From the NCBI RefSeq assembly GCF_025907915.1, contig NZ_JAPAAF010000014.1, positions 1 through 64,000 on the forward strand: a DNA stretch of 64,000 nt, given 5' to 3'. A model generated the notes under the pieces. It made no database searches. It saw only the letters and a program-made list of their open reading frames with translations, and was not told the DNA's origin. The stretch is from Gaoshiqia sediminis (GTDB lineage Bacteria > Bacteroidota > Bacteroidia > Bacteroidales > Prolixibacteraceae). Each line of letters starts with the position of its first letter. Positions within the stretch are counted from its first letter, which is position 1. This document shows positions 10,241 through 18,273 of this stretch, one piece after another. The position numbers were made by a program, and so were the translations under genes.

Positions 10241-10623
10241 CGGTTTTGATTTAGTTGGTTAACTGTGCTGTAATGTGCTGATAAAATTACATGAAAAATT
10301 GAGATCCAGCTGATGTTGTTAGGCAGTAGCGGTTGATGTTTCGCATGAAGTGCTTAATTAACTAATTTGCGGGATTCAGATCTGGAAATCCTTAATAGTC
10401 AGGGTTTTTTTAGAATTATTCTGTATTAGCAGGATTTGCTGTGGTATTTTGGTATCTAAATGTATTGATATGTAGTTGATTGAACGTGTGGCAGTATCAA
10501 ATGTGTTTTTAAAAGCATCTGTCAGGGTTTTGCGATTTGCTTGTTTCGTTATAAACTTACACTGCAAATGAAGATTTTAGCGCCTGCGTGACGCAGGTTG
10601 GTTAACTAATAAAACCATTTAGA
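10241..10623. other. Divergent intergenic region, fucosidase / octaheme cytochrome operon
   Basis: A 383-bp AT-rich spacer with promoters for both directions expected. A 63-codon minus-strand frame (10376-10567) has no recognisable domain and no coding character, so it is not called a gene. The only distinct element seen is a 15-bp palindrome near 10590. Confidence 0.5.
10583..10597. promoter_or_regulatory. Perfect 15-bp palindrome before the octaheme cytochrome gene
   Basis: CCTGCGTGACGCAGG is a perfect 7-bp inverted repeat around one central base, GC-rich in an AT-rich spacer. It ends 26 bp before the start codon at 10624. The position fits an operator for a dimeric regulator or a 5' UTR hairpin. 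No T run follows, so it is not a terminator. It does not match the FNR/CRP consensus. Confidence 0.4.
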
Positions 10624-12228
10624 ATGACAAAAACGATTTTGGGGGTTATCCTGGTGGTGATTTTTTCGTTGTTGTTGCTGAATCTGCTCACAGAGGAAGA
10701 ATACTACAACCTGAAACTTGAACAGTTGAAACAGGAGTATGCCATTAAGCCGGTTCCGTCAGTTGACCACCGGAAATTGCCGGAGCTGCAGCGCGAATTT
10801 GCTACGCCTCAGGAGGTTACCGAAACGTGTATTGGCTGCCACACCGAGCGGCACCGCGAAGTGATGAACTCGGCCCACTGGAACTGGGAACGGGTTTCAT
10901 ATGTTGAGGGCAGGGGGGTAGCTGCTGCCGGAAAGAAGAATGTGCTTAACAATTTCTGCCTTGGTGCGCAATCCAATGAGTTGAGTTGTGCCAAATGCCA
11001 CATTGGTTTCGGCATGACAAACGACCACTTCGACTTCAACAATGCCCGAAATGTAGATTGCATGGTTTGCCACGACAACAGCGATGAGTACCTCAAAGGT
11101 TCGTCCACAGCCGGATACCCCGACAGGTCGGTGAACCTGACCAAGGTTGCCCAGAGTGTTGGTCCTCCGGAAAAAATAAATTGCGGCAGTTGCCATTTTT
11201 ACAGTGGCGGTGGCAACAATGTAAAGCATGGCGATCTGGAAGAAGCGCAATTGGCTTGCGACCGGGATGTTGATGTGCACATGGCCGCCAATGGTATGGA
11301 TATGTCTTGTGTGGATTGTCATACCGCTGAAAATCACCAGATCAAGGGGCGTCTCTATTCGGTTTCGTCAACCAATAACAATCGCGCCACCTGCGAACAG
11401 TGCCATTCCAATACACCCCATTTTGATGATATGCTGAACCGGCACAATGCCAAAGTGAGCTGTCAGGCCTGCCATATTCCAACTTATGCCAAGGCAAACC
11501 CAACCAAAATGTCGTGGAAATGGTCGGAAGCGGGTAAGCTTCGCGATGGCCAGCCCTATCAGGAAGTCAACGAGGACCACACTTGGGAATATCAGTCTAT
11601 AAAAGGGGAATTTGTTTGGGCGACGAATGTGGTTCCCGATTACATGTGGTTTAACGGAACGGCCGATCACTATTTGCTGGGCGATACAATTCAGTCTGTA
11701 CCGGTGCAGATGAACCGGCTTTTTGGTTCGCACGACGATAAAAACTCGAAAATCATTCCGGTAAAAATTCATACCGGTGACCAAATTTACGATATTAAAT
11801 ACAAGACACTGATTCAGCCTAAGCTATTTTCGCCGGTTACTGGCGATAGCGCCTTCTGGAAAGACTTCGACTGGCAAACTGCCGCTGAGGCTGGTATGAA
11901 GCGGGTTGGATTGCCGTATAGCGGCGAATATGCATTTGTGGAAACTCAAATGTACTGGCCGGTCAATCACATGGTGGCGCCAAAAGATCAATCCGTAGGT
12001 TGTGCTGAATGCCATACCCGCGACAATGGGCGGCTTGCCCGATTGGAAGGTTTCTACCTTCCTGGCCGCGACTACAACAAACGGCTCGACGCGTCCGGCA
12101 TTTTTCTCTTCTTTGCAGCATTGGGGGCCGTTGTTTTGCATGGCGCATTCCGCATTGTGGTGGCTATTCGCCGGAAAACGTATGAGGCCGAGGTGATTGA
12201 CTATGAAAAAGAAGAACCAATTCAGTAA
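10624..12228 (+). CDS. Membrane-anchored octaheme c-type cytochrome, tetrathionate reductase family
   Basis: 534 residues. Eight CxxCH heme motifs start at residues 69, 122, 146, 187, 229, 257, 280 and 460. The long gap before the last heme and the overall length are those of the octaheme tetrathionate reductase (Otr) family; Shewanella Otr reduces tetrathionate, nitrite and hydroxylamine in vitro. An N-terminal membrane anchor (about 5-22) and a C-terminal transmembrane helix (about 492-512) flank the heme domain, which is expected in the periplasm. The next gene, 12 bp away, is a cytochrome b, giving a plausible quinol-to-octaheme electron route. The true substrate is not known; the transporter neighbours point to a sulfur compound. 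Confidence 0.88.
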   Translation: MTKTILGVILVVIFSLLLLNLLTEEEYYNLKLEQLKQEYAIKPVPSVDHRKLPELQREFATPQEVTETCIGCHTERHREVMNSAHWNWERVSYVEGRGVAAAGKKNVLNNFCLGAQSNELSCAKCHIGFGMTNDHFDFNNARNVDCMVCHDNSDEYLKGSSTAGYPDRSVNLTKVAQSVGPPEKINCGSCHFYSGGGNNVKHGDLEEAQLACDRDVDVHMAANGMDMSCVDCHTAENHQIKGRLYSVSSTNNNRATCEQCHSNTPHFDDMLNRHNAKVSCQACHIPTYAKANPTKMSWKWSEAGKLRDGQPYQEVNEDHTWEYQSIKGEFVWATNVVPDYMWFNGTADHYLLGDTIQSVPVQMNRLFGSHDDKNSKIIPVKIHTGDQIYDIKYKTLIQPKLFSPVTGDSAFWKDFDWQTAAEAGMKRVGLPYSGEYAFVETQMYWPVNHMVAPKDQSVGCAECHTRDNGRLARLEGFYLPGRDYNKRLDASGIFLFFAALGAVVLHGAFRIVVAIRRKTYEAEVIDYEKEEPIQ

Positions 12229-12240
12229 AAAGAACGGATT

Positions 12241-12912
12241 ATGAAACGCGTATATATTTACAAAGGCTTTGAACGTTTCTGGCACTGGACACAGGCTGCC
12301 CTGATTATTTTTCTGGCGTTTACCGGTTTCGAGGTGCATGGTACCTTCGACCTGTTAGGTTTTGAACAGGCTGCCCGTTTTCACCGCGTGGCTTCCTGGA
12401 TGCTTATCGGATTGATCGTTTTTGCCATCTTCTGGCATGTGGTAACCGGCGAGTGGAAGCAGTACATCCCCACTTCAAAAAAATTGATCGACCAGGTGCG
12501 TTATTACAGTATTGGCATGTTCAAGGGGGAAAAGCATCCAACTCAAAAAACGCAGCTACGAAAACTGAACCCGCTTCAGCGGTTGGTCTATCTTAGTTTT
12601 AAACTGATTTTGGTGCCCATTACGGTGATCTCCGGAATCCTTTATATGTTCCACAAAACCATCGACAGAAACAATATTGTCGTTGTTCAGGATATTTCTC
12701 TCGAATCGCTGGCCTTTTGGCATACCTTGGGCGCCTTCCTGCTGATGGTGTTTCTGGTGGTGCACGTGTACATGACTACTACGGGACACACGCCAACATC
12801 CAATATCCAGGCTATGCTTACCGGCTACGAGGAACTGGAAGATGAAACCGATCAGGCAGCAGTAAGCGATAACTTGAAAAGTGATTCAAAACCCAAAAAG
12901 ACAACGTTATGA
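12241..12912 (+). CDS. Cytochrome b561/b6-type membrane subunit
   Basis: 223 residues with about four transmembrane helices. Histidines suited to bind two b hemes lie in GFERFWHW near 15, ARFHRVASW near 48, IFWHVVTG near 62, AFWHTLGAF near 160 and VVHVYMTTTGH near 174. This is the pattern of the di-heme cytochrome b subunits of formate dehydrogenase, hydrogenase and thiosulfate reductase. It would pass electrons between the quinone pool and the octaheme cytochrome encoded 12 bp upstream. Its stop overlaps the next start by 4 bp (ATGA at 12909), so translation is coupled. The C-terminal 30 residues are a charged cytoplasmic tail. Confidence 0.85.
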   Translation: MKRVYIYKGFERFWHWTQAALIIFLAFTGFEVHGTFDLLGFEQAARFHRVASWMLIGLIVFAIFWHVVTGEWKQYIPTSKKLIDQVRYYSIGMFKGEKHPTQKTQLRKLNPLQRLVYLSFKLILVPITVISGILYMFHKTIDRNNIVVVQDISLESLAFWHTLGAFLLMVFLVVHVYMTTTGHTPTSNIQAMLTGYEELEDETDQAAVSDNLKSDSKPKKTTL

Positions 12913-13430
12913 ACCAGCCCAAACCTTACATGAACCCCTATCTGGCGGGTTTTTTACTCGGCATGGTGTTGTTGGCCACCATTTACATCACCGGGCGCGG
13001 ATTGGGAGCGAGTGGTGCTTTTAAGAGTGTGGTGATCGCTACCGTAGAGTCGGTAGCGCCCCAACATGCCGAAAACACAGCTTATTACAAAGATTTTGCT
13101 GAGCAGAACCCTGACGGTCCGTGGAAAAACTGGCTTGTTTTTGAAGTTATTGGCGTTTTTATCGGCGCTTTTTTCTCGGGCGTGCTGGCAAACCGGGTTG
13201 GCTTAAAGTTGGAAAAAGGGCCCCGGGCAACCACAACCATTCGGATTATTGGCGCTCTGGTGGGCGGGGCTTTGTTTGGCTTTGGCTCGCAACTGGGGCG
13301 AGGCTGTACCAGCGGCTCGGCCCTGAGCGGAATGGCTGTCCTTTCGCTGGGCGGTATCCTCACCATGCTGGCCATCTTTGGGGCAGCCTATGCACTGGCG
13401 TATTTTTTCAGAAAACTTTGGCTTAAATAA
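12909..13430 (+). CDS. YeeE/YedE-family transporter, first half
   Basis: 173 residues with four predicted helices. A YeeE/YedE (sulfur-transport) motif GSQLGRGCTSGSALSG lies near residue 120; its cysteine is of the kind that passes thiosulfate in E. coli TsuA (YeeE). It is about half the length of TsuA, and the next gene supplies a second such half, so the two together probably form one transporter. It overlaps the cytochrome b gene by 4 bp and lies 6 bp before its partner. Confidence 0.85.
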   Translation: MNQPKPYMNPYLAGFLLGMVLLATIYITGRGLGASGAFKSVVIATVESVAPQHAENTAYYKDFAEQNPDGPWKNWLVFEVIGVFIGAFFSGVLANRVGLKLEKGPRATTTIRIIGALVGGALFGFGSQLGRGCTSGSALSGMAVLSLGGILTMLAIFGAAYALAYFFRKLWLK

Positions 13431-13436
13431 CAGTCT

Positions 13437-14633
13437 ATGGGACCATTAGTACCTTATATCATCAGCGAAGAGTTTAGTCTCGTCATTGCCTTGCTGCTCG
13501 GAATAGCTTTTGGCTTTATTCTGGAACAGGCAGGTTTTTCATCTACTAAAAAACTGGTTGGCCTTTTTTATGGGTATGATTTTACGGTGTTACGCGTGTT
13601 TTTTACAGCCGGTATCACCGCCATGGCGGGTGTGTTGCTATTGGGCCATTACGGCCTGCTCGATCTCGATATCATTTATGTGAACCCAACGTTTCTGCAA
13701 TCCGCATTGCTGGGTGGCGCCATTATGGGGGCAGGCTTCATTATTGGTGGTTTTTGCCCGGGTACAAGTGTTTGTGCTGCTGCTATCGGGAAGTTGGATG
13801 CGATGACCTTTATTTTTGGATCAATCCTTGGCGTTTGGGTATTTACCGAAAGTTTCCCGCTACTCGAAAATTTTTATACTGCCAATAATATGGGAAATAT
13901 GCGTATCTCCGATTTTTTGGGGATGAGCAACATTCAATTCGGCTTTATCCTGGCCGCCGTGGCTGTTATGGCTTTTGTGGCTACCTGGTTTATCGAGAGC
14001 AAGGTGAACAACCGGACAACATCGGTTCCCCATCCGTTGGGGACGAAATACCTGTTGGCCGGCGGTGTGTTATTTGTGGTTTTGGCGGTTGTCGCGTTCC
14101 TGCCTGGAAGAGACGATATCATCAAATCGCGCATTGCCGAAGCAAAACGGCAGCAGAAGTGTGTGTTTCGTGAAATGTCGGCTGACAAACTGGCCAACGA
14201 AATCGTGAACAACTATTATGCGATCAATGTAATTGATGTGCGCACCCCGGAAGAGTTTGATAAATTTCATATTCCCATGGCTATCAATATGCCTTTCGAT
14301 CGTATGATGGACCGGCAGTGGGAGAGTATTTTACGACAGCGTATGAAAACCAATATATTTTATGCCGATAGTGATACGCTGGTGAAGATGGCTTGTTTGA
14401 AAGCCAATTATATCGGAAAGTCGGACAATTTTATTTTGCACGAAACAGCCGGCGAATTTCAGCAGATGTTTTTCATGGCAGATGCCCCGCCTCCCGGATC
14501 GCCCAAACACCTGAACGAAGTATATAATTTTCGCTCCCAGGCTGCCGCCGGCATGCAAAGTTTGGTCAATTCCTTGAAAAACATTGGGGCACCTGTAAAA
14601 AAAGAGGTGACAAAAGTGCGTGGCGGTTGTTAA
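13437..14633 (+). CDS. YeeE/YedE-family transporter second half fused to a degenerate rhodanese domain
   Basis: 398 residues. Residues 1-225 are membrane-spanning and carry the YeeE/YedE motif GGFCPGTSVCAAAIGKLD near 102. After the last helix comes a rhodanese-like domain (about 245-345) with the entry motif VIDVRTPEEFDKFHIPMAINMPF. The catalytic loop, normally VYC followed by a short cradle, reads IFYADSDTLVKMA here, so the persulfide-carrying cysteine is missing. Cysteines elsewhere (MACLKANY and the C-terminal GGC) are not in the active-site position. It may sense or bind sulfur species rather than transfer them. It is the last gene of the operon, followed by a terminator. Confidence 0.87.
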   Translation: MGPLVPYIISEEFSLVIALLLGIAFGFILEQAGFSSTKKLVGLFYGYDFTVLRVFFTAGITAMAGVLLLGHYGLLDLDIIYVNPTFLQSALLGGAIMGAGFIIGGFCPGTSVCAAAIGKLDAMTFIFGSILGVWVFTESFPLLENFYTANNMGNMRISDFLGMSNIQFGFILAAVAVMAFVATWFIESKVNNRTTSVPHPLGTKYLLAGGVLFVVLAVVAFLPGRDDIIKSRIAEAKRQQKCVFREMSADKLANEIVNNYYAINVIDVRTPEEFDKFHIPMAINMPFDRMMDRQWESILRQRMKTNIFYADSDTLVKMACLKANYIGKSDNFILHETAGEFQQMFFMADAPPPGSPKHLNEVYNFRSQAAAGMQSLVNSLKNIGAPVKKEVTKVRGGC

Positions 14634-14663
14634 TGCTGCATCCTTAAAAACGACAAGTACTTT

Positions 14664-14690
14664 AACCCGGTTAAAAAGCCGGGTTTTTTA
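14664..14690 (+). terminator. Rho-independent terminator of the octaheme cytochrome operon
   Basis: AACCCGG (14664-14670) pairs with CCGGGTT (14679-14685) and a T run follows on the plus strand. It lies 30 bp after the last gene and before the convergent rsmD. Confidence 0.88.
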
Positions 14691-14719
14691 CTGCCGGTTA
14701 TTTGTAAAAAGGGCAGGAG

Positions 14720-15253
14720 TCATTTTCTGAAAAATGAGAAATGAACGCTTCCGTAGTTTCGTTGTTCTGTGAACTGCGTGTAGTTTGAAAAATCGTAGTT
14801 TTTTGAATGTTCCAGAATGAACAGGCCGCCTGGTTTTAAAATTTCTTTAGAGAGGATTACAGTCGGAATCTCGGCAAATTGTTTGTGGTCATAAGGCGGA
14901 TCAGCAAAAATAAGGTCGTAGGTTTTGGCGGTTTTTTCCACAAAAACGAATGCATTGGCCTTGATGGCCTTAATATGTCTTTCGCCCAGCTTGGCAATCA
15001 CTTCCTGGATGAACCGGTGATGGTGAAAGTTTTGTTCCACGCTGGTGATGTCCTGACAGCCGCGCGAAGCAAATTCAAACGAAATACTTCCAGTGCCCGA
15101 AAACAGATCCAGTACGGTGATTTGTTCAAAATCAACCTTGTTTTGCAGAATGTTAAACAGGCTTTCTTTGGCCATATCCGTGGTTGGCCTTGCCTTAAAA
15201 CTTTTTCCAGGGGTGAACTGACGCCCTTTGTATTGACCTCCTACGATACGCAT
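14720..15253 (-). CDS. rsmD: 16S rRNA (guanine966-N2)-methyltransferase RsmD
   Basis: 177 residues. It methylates G966 of 16S rRNA in the assembled 30S subunit, using SAM. The sequence opens with MRIVGGQYKGR and RPTTDMAKESLFNIL, both typical of RsmD. The SAM loop is LDLFSGTGSISFE and the catalytic amino-methyltransferase motif is FADPPYD near residue 117. It overlaps the upstream DUF3822 gene by 13 bp and is the last gene of a three-gene operon. Confidence 0.93.
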   Translation of the reverse strand: MRIVGGQYKGRQFTPGKSFKARPTTDMAKESLFNILQNKVDFEQITVLDLFSGTGSISFEFASRGCQDITSVEQNFHHHRFIQEVIAKLGERHIKAIKANAFVFVEKTAKTYDLIFADPPYDHKQFAEIPTVILSKEILKPGGLFILEHSKNYDFSNYTQFTEQRNYGSVHFSFFRK

Positions 15254-16071
15254 GAAAAACTGTTAAAAAGGTTAGCAAACCGGGCATCCGGGAGCCGGTC
15301 GATTAAATAACTGTAGTGTAGGTTCTTATTGTTGACGGCAATTTGCACCGTATTGAAATATTGACGTAGCCGGTGATAAATCTCCGCGTGCTTGTTTACC
15401 ATGCCGTCCAGAATTACGGTTGACGGTTCGCTGCCCATGCTGTTTACCGCTCCTAAAATATAGTACAACTGATCCGTTTCGCCTTCGTAGTAGAAGCTGT
15501 TGTAAAAACGCATCTGCTGGTCGTAGGCCCAAATGGCCAGCTGTTTTCTGAACACGCGTATCTTCAGGATATTTTTCCCGGGTGAAAGATCGGAAAGTGA
15601 TACCAATAAATCATTTTGAATCTCGATCCCCGGATGCTTTTCTTTCAGGAATTCATGAAGCTCGTGATGGATACCGAATACAGCTATCGAGTCGGCTTGA
15701 GGTAATTTTGTATATAGAATATCTTCCCCTCCCGATGCGTTAAACGTAAACTGGTACAGCCGGGCCGCTTCTTCGGGTTGAAACAGGCTTGCAGGTACCA
15801 AGGTGGTTTTTTCCGGGGCCGTATAGTACAGATTTGTTTTTTTATACGGTAATTCCAGCAGATCAGCCTCCTGATAAACTGATTTAATTTTTTTTAGCTG
15901 GAAGCCGGGATCATTCGTGAACGTATCCTGATGAAACAGATAAACTACCTTATTCTGAATACTGTCCAGGATAGAAAAAGAAAATCCATCCAGGCTAACC
16001 TGGATGGACAGAATATATTCCGGTGTAAAATTTAAATCGAAAGTTTCGTCAACCAGCGATATATTTTGCAT
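15241..16071 (-). CDS. DUF3822 family protein
   Basis: 276 residues. The opening (ETFDLNFTPEYILSIQVSLDGFSFSILD) is typical of the Bacteroidota DUF3822 family, which commonly lies directly before rsmD, as here. No signal peptide or membrane segment is seen, so it is cytoplasmic. The family's function is not established; an actin/hexokinase-like fold has been suggested for such proteins, but nothing here proves it. It overlaps rsmD by 13 bp and follows the next upstream gene by 8 bp. Confidence 0.8.
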   Translation of the reverse strand: MQNISLVDETFDLNFTPEYILSIQVSLDGFSFSILDSIQNKVVYLFHQDTFTNDPGFQLKKIKSVYQEADLLELPYKKTNLYYTAPEKTTLVPASLFQPEEAARLYQFTFNASGGEDILYTKLPQADSIAVFGIHHELHEFLKEKHPGIEIQNDLLVSLSDLSPGKNILKIRVFRKQLAIWAYDQQMRFYNSFYYEGETDQLYYILGAVNSMGSEPSTVILDGMVNKHAEIYHRLRQYFNTVQIAVNNKNLHYSYLIDRLPDARFANLFNSFSCVS

Positions 16072-16079
16072 AGTGCTTT

Positions 16080-16712
16080 TTATTCCCAGTTACCGGCATT
16101 GTTGTTTGCTTCAGTAAGTGAACCTACTTTCAGTCCGGGATATTTTTCGTTGGCACGTCTTTGGTCATTCAGGTTGATAACCAATTGATGATCCAGATTT
16201 TTCAGGATGGTATTATTGTGTGCTTTGGCTTCAAAAACAGGAACCTGAATGCCTGAGCCGGTTGTAATAATAGTTGCTCCAAGGTGGAATTCTGCTATCG
16301 TATCCTGAACCGGTACGTATTTGATTTGTTCAATCGGGTACGTACGGCCAAATAAAGTGTCCAGAACGTTGATCCGGATCGTGTCACGAATAATTGCTCC
16401 TTTTTTGATGGCGGTTTCTTCATTCCAGCCAGCTTCGATCATACTGTCAGTAAGCATACCGATTTTACGAACCAAAGGAAGTGAATCGTGTTTTACAAAG
16501 TTAATCAGGGTATCCCAACTTCCGGTAAACTTTCCGTTAACATCTTTGTAGGCCAACTGCGCCTTGCGGATATCCTTCAAACGCTGCACTGTAGCATCAT
16601 ATCTTTCTTTTTTTGCTTTCTCAAAGTCAATTGGTCGCTGAACACTATTATAAATTAAGTATCCGAGGACAATGGCGATAGCTACAAGTGCGATCTGAAT
16701 TGCTGTCTTCAT
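16080..16712 (-). CDS. Membrane-anchored hypothetical protein conserved with DUF3822-rsmD
   Basis: 210 residues. One N-terminal transmembrane helix (about 5-23), then a charged, probably coiled segment (QRPIDFEKAKKERYDATVQRLKDIRKAQ) and a soluble domain of about 150 residues in the periplasm. No known enzymatic motif was recognised. The stretch RLKDIRKAQLAYKDVNGKFTGSWDTL looks like the minor pilin / type II secretion pseudopilin beginning after the helix, but no prepilin cleavage site is present. First gene of the operon with DUF3822 and rsmD. Confidence 0.65.
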   Translation of the reverse strand: MKTAIQIALVAIAIVLGYLIYNSVQRPIDFEKAKKERYDATVQRLKDIRKAQLAYKDVNGKFTGSWDTLINFVKHDSLPLVRKIGMLTDSMIEAGWNEETAIKKGAIIRDTIRINVLDTLFGRTYPIEQIKYVPVQDTIAEFHLGATIITTGSGIQVPVFEAKAHNNTILKNLDHQLVINLNDQRRANEKYPGLKVGSLTEANNNAGNWE

Positions 16713-16746
16713 CTTTGATTTTTTAAGATTAGTTTTTGTTTGCTTG

Positions 16747-16774
16747 CAAATTTATAAAAAAAATTAAATTACAA
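16747..16774 (-). promoter_or_regulatory. Bacteroidota-type promoter of the rsmD operon
   Basis: On the minus strand a TAAATTTG (16754-16747) matches the -7 consensus TAnnTTTG exactly, and a TTG (16774-16772) lies 17 bp before it as a -33 element. The predicted start leaves a leader of roughly 25-30 bases before the ATG at 16712. Confidence 0.55.
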
Positions 16775-16802
16775 TCGGCGGAATACTTTTAATTTAGCGA
16801 CA

Positions 16803-18227
16803 ATGTTGAAAAAACACATAGCGGATCAATTGCTCCAAAATTTTGGTTTTCCGCCTACTGCGGGGCAGGAATTGCTGGCCGGGAAGCTGGCTGCATTTGT
16901 GGCTGATAACCCGGCTGAGTCGGCATTTTTGCTGAAAGGTTATGCCGGGACCGGAAAAACCAGTATGCTCAATGCCTTGGTGAAAACCTTGTCGGCTTTC
17001 AAATTTCAGACGGTTTTGCTGGCCCCTACCGGGCGAGCGGCAAAAGTACTTTCATCCTACACCGGCAAAAGCGCTTACACCATTCATAAACGAATTTACC
17101 GGCAGCAATCATCGGCTGATGGCATGGGGCGCTTTGTGCTGGACAAGAACCTGGTGAAAGATTGTTTTTTTATTGTGGATGAGGCTTCCATGATTTCCAA
17201 TAGTTCGCCCGAAGGTTCGGTGTTTGGCTCGGGGCGCTTGCTCGACGATTTGTATGAATACGTTTATACCGGGCAAAACTGCAGGCTGATTTTAGTTGGA
17301 GACACGGCTCAACTACCACCTGTGGGCATGGCCATCAGCCCGGCGCTTGACCCGCGTGAGCTCGAACTTTACGGACTGGAAGTGATTGATCATGAATTGA
17401 CGGATGTGGTTCGGCAGGAGCAGGATTCCGGCATTTTGCACAATGCCACCAATTTGCGGGAGATGATCACGGAGGATTTACTGGATCCATCCTATTTCCC
17501 GATTGAAACAGCCGGTTTTACTGACATCAGTCGCATTGGCGGAGCCGATCTGATTGAGCAAATTTCCAATTGCTACGACCGTTTCGGTGAGCAACAAACC
17601 ATGGTAATTACCCGATCAAACAAGCGGGCCAATAAATTCAACCAGGGAATACGTTCTACTATATTATATAAGGATTCGGAAATTACCGTGGGCGACTTGC
17701 TGATGGTAGTCAAGAATAATTATTTCTGGCTGGGCGAAGATGAAAAAGTTGACTTTATTGCCAACGGCGATATCGTTGAAATTAAAGCCATCCGAAAGTA
17801 TGAGGAGTTGTACGGATTCCGGTTTGCCAATGTGAGTCTGAAATTTATTGACTACGATGATTTGGAAGTGGACTGCAAAATCATCCTTGATACCTTAAAT
17901 ATTGAGTCGGCCAGCATGACACAGGAAGATAACAAGCGGTTGTTTCAAAGCGTTGCCGAAGACTATACGGATATCCGAAGCAAAAAGAAACGTTGGGAAA
18001 AGATCCGTGAAAATCCATATTTCAATGCCCTGCAAGTAAAATTTGCTTACGCGGTTACCTGCCATAAAGCACAGGGCGGGCAGTGGGATGCCGTTTTTGT
18101 GGACCAGGGTTATCTGCTGGAAGAGATGATCAATAAAGAGTATTTACGCTGGCTTTACACGGCGTTTACCCGCTCGGTAAAAGAGCTGTACCTGGTGAAT
18201 TTCAACAAAGAGTTTTTTGAAGATTAA
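16803..18227 (+). CDS. SF1-type (RecD/UvrD-like) ATP-dependent DNA helicase
   Basis: 474 residues. Helicase motifs in order: Walker A GYAGTGKTSML near 42, motif Ia LLAPTGRAAKVL near 72, Walker B FIVDEASMIS near 124, motif III LVGDTAQLPPVG near 162, TRSNKRANKFNQ near 264, and the C-terminal AVTCHKAQGGQWDAV and LYTAFTRSVKELYLV (motifs V and VI). It resembles the short RecD2-like / exonuclease V subunit alpha helicases. No nuclease domain is present. It is monocistronic, with convergent GH29 downstream. Confidence 0.88.
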   Translation: MLKKHIADQLLQNFGFPPTAGQELLAGKLAAFVADNPAESAFLLKGYAGTGKTSMLNALVKTLSAFKFQTVLLAPTGRAAKVLSSYTGKSAYTIHKRIYRQQSSADGMGRFVLDKNLVKDCFFIVDEASMISNSSPEGSVFGSGRLLDDLYEYVYTGQNCRLILVGDTAQLPPVGMAISPALDPRELELYGLEVIDHELTDVVRQEQDSGILHNATNLREMITEDLLDPSYFPIETAGFTDISRIGGADLIEQISNCYDRFGEQQTMVITRSNKRANKFNQGIRSTILYKDSEITVGDLLMVVKNNYFWLGEDEKVDFIANGDIVEIKAIRKYEELYGFRFANVSLKFIDYDDLEVDCKIILDTLNIESASMTQEDNKRLFQSVAEDYTDIRSKKKRWEKIRENPYFNALQVKFAYAVTCHKAQGGQWDAVFVDQGYLLEEMINKEYLRWLYTAFTRSVKELYLVNFNKEFFED

Positions 18228-18273
18228 AACTTCATTTAAGCCACCAACTTTTCGTGGTTGTGAATCTTCGGGA

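Noticed and set aside
10376-10567. 63-codon minus-strand ORF between the fucosidase and the octaheme gene
   Set aside because: No domain, no signal, asparagine/lysine/isoleucine-rich as random AT-rich DNA, and it lies in a promoter region.
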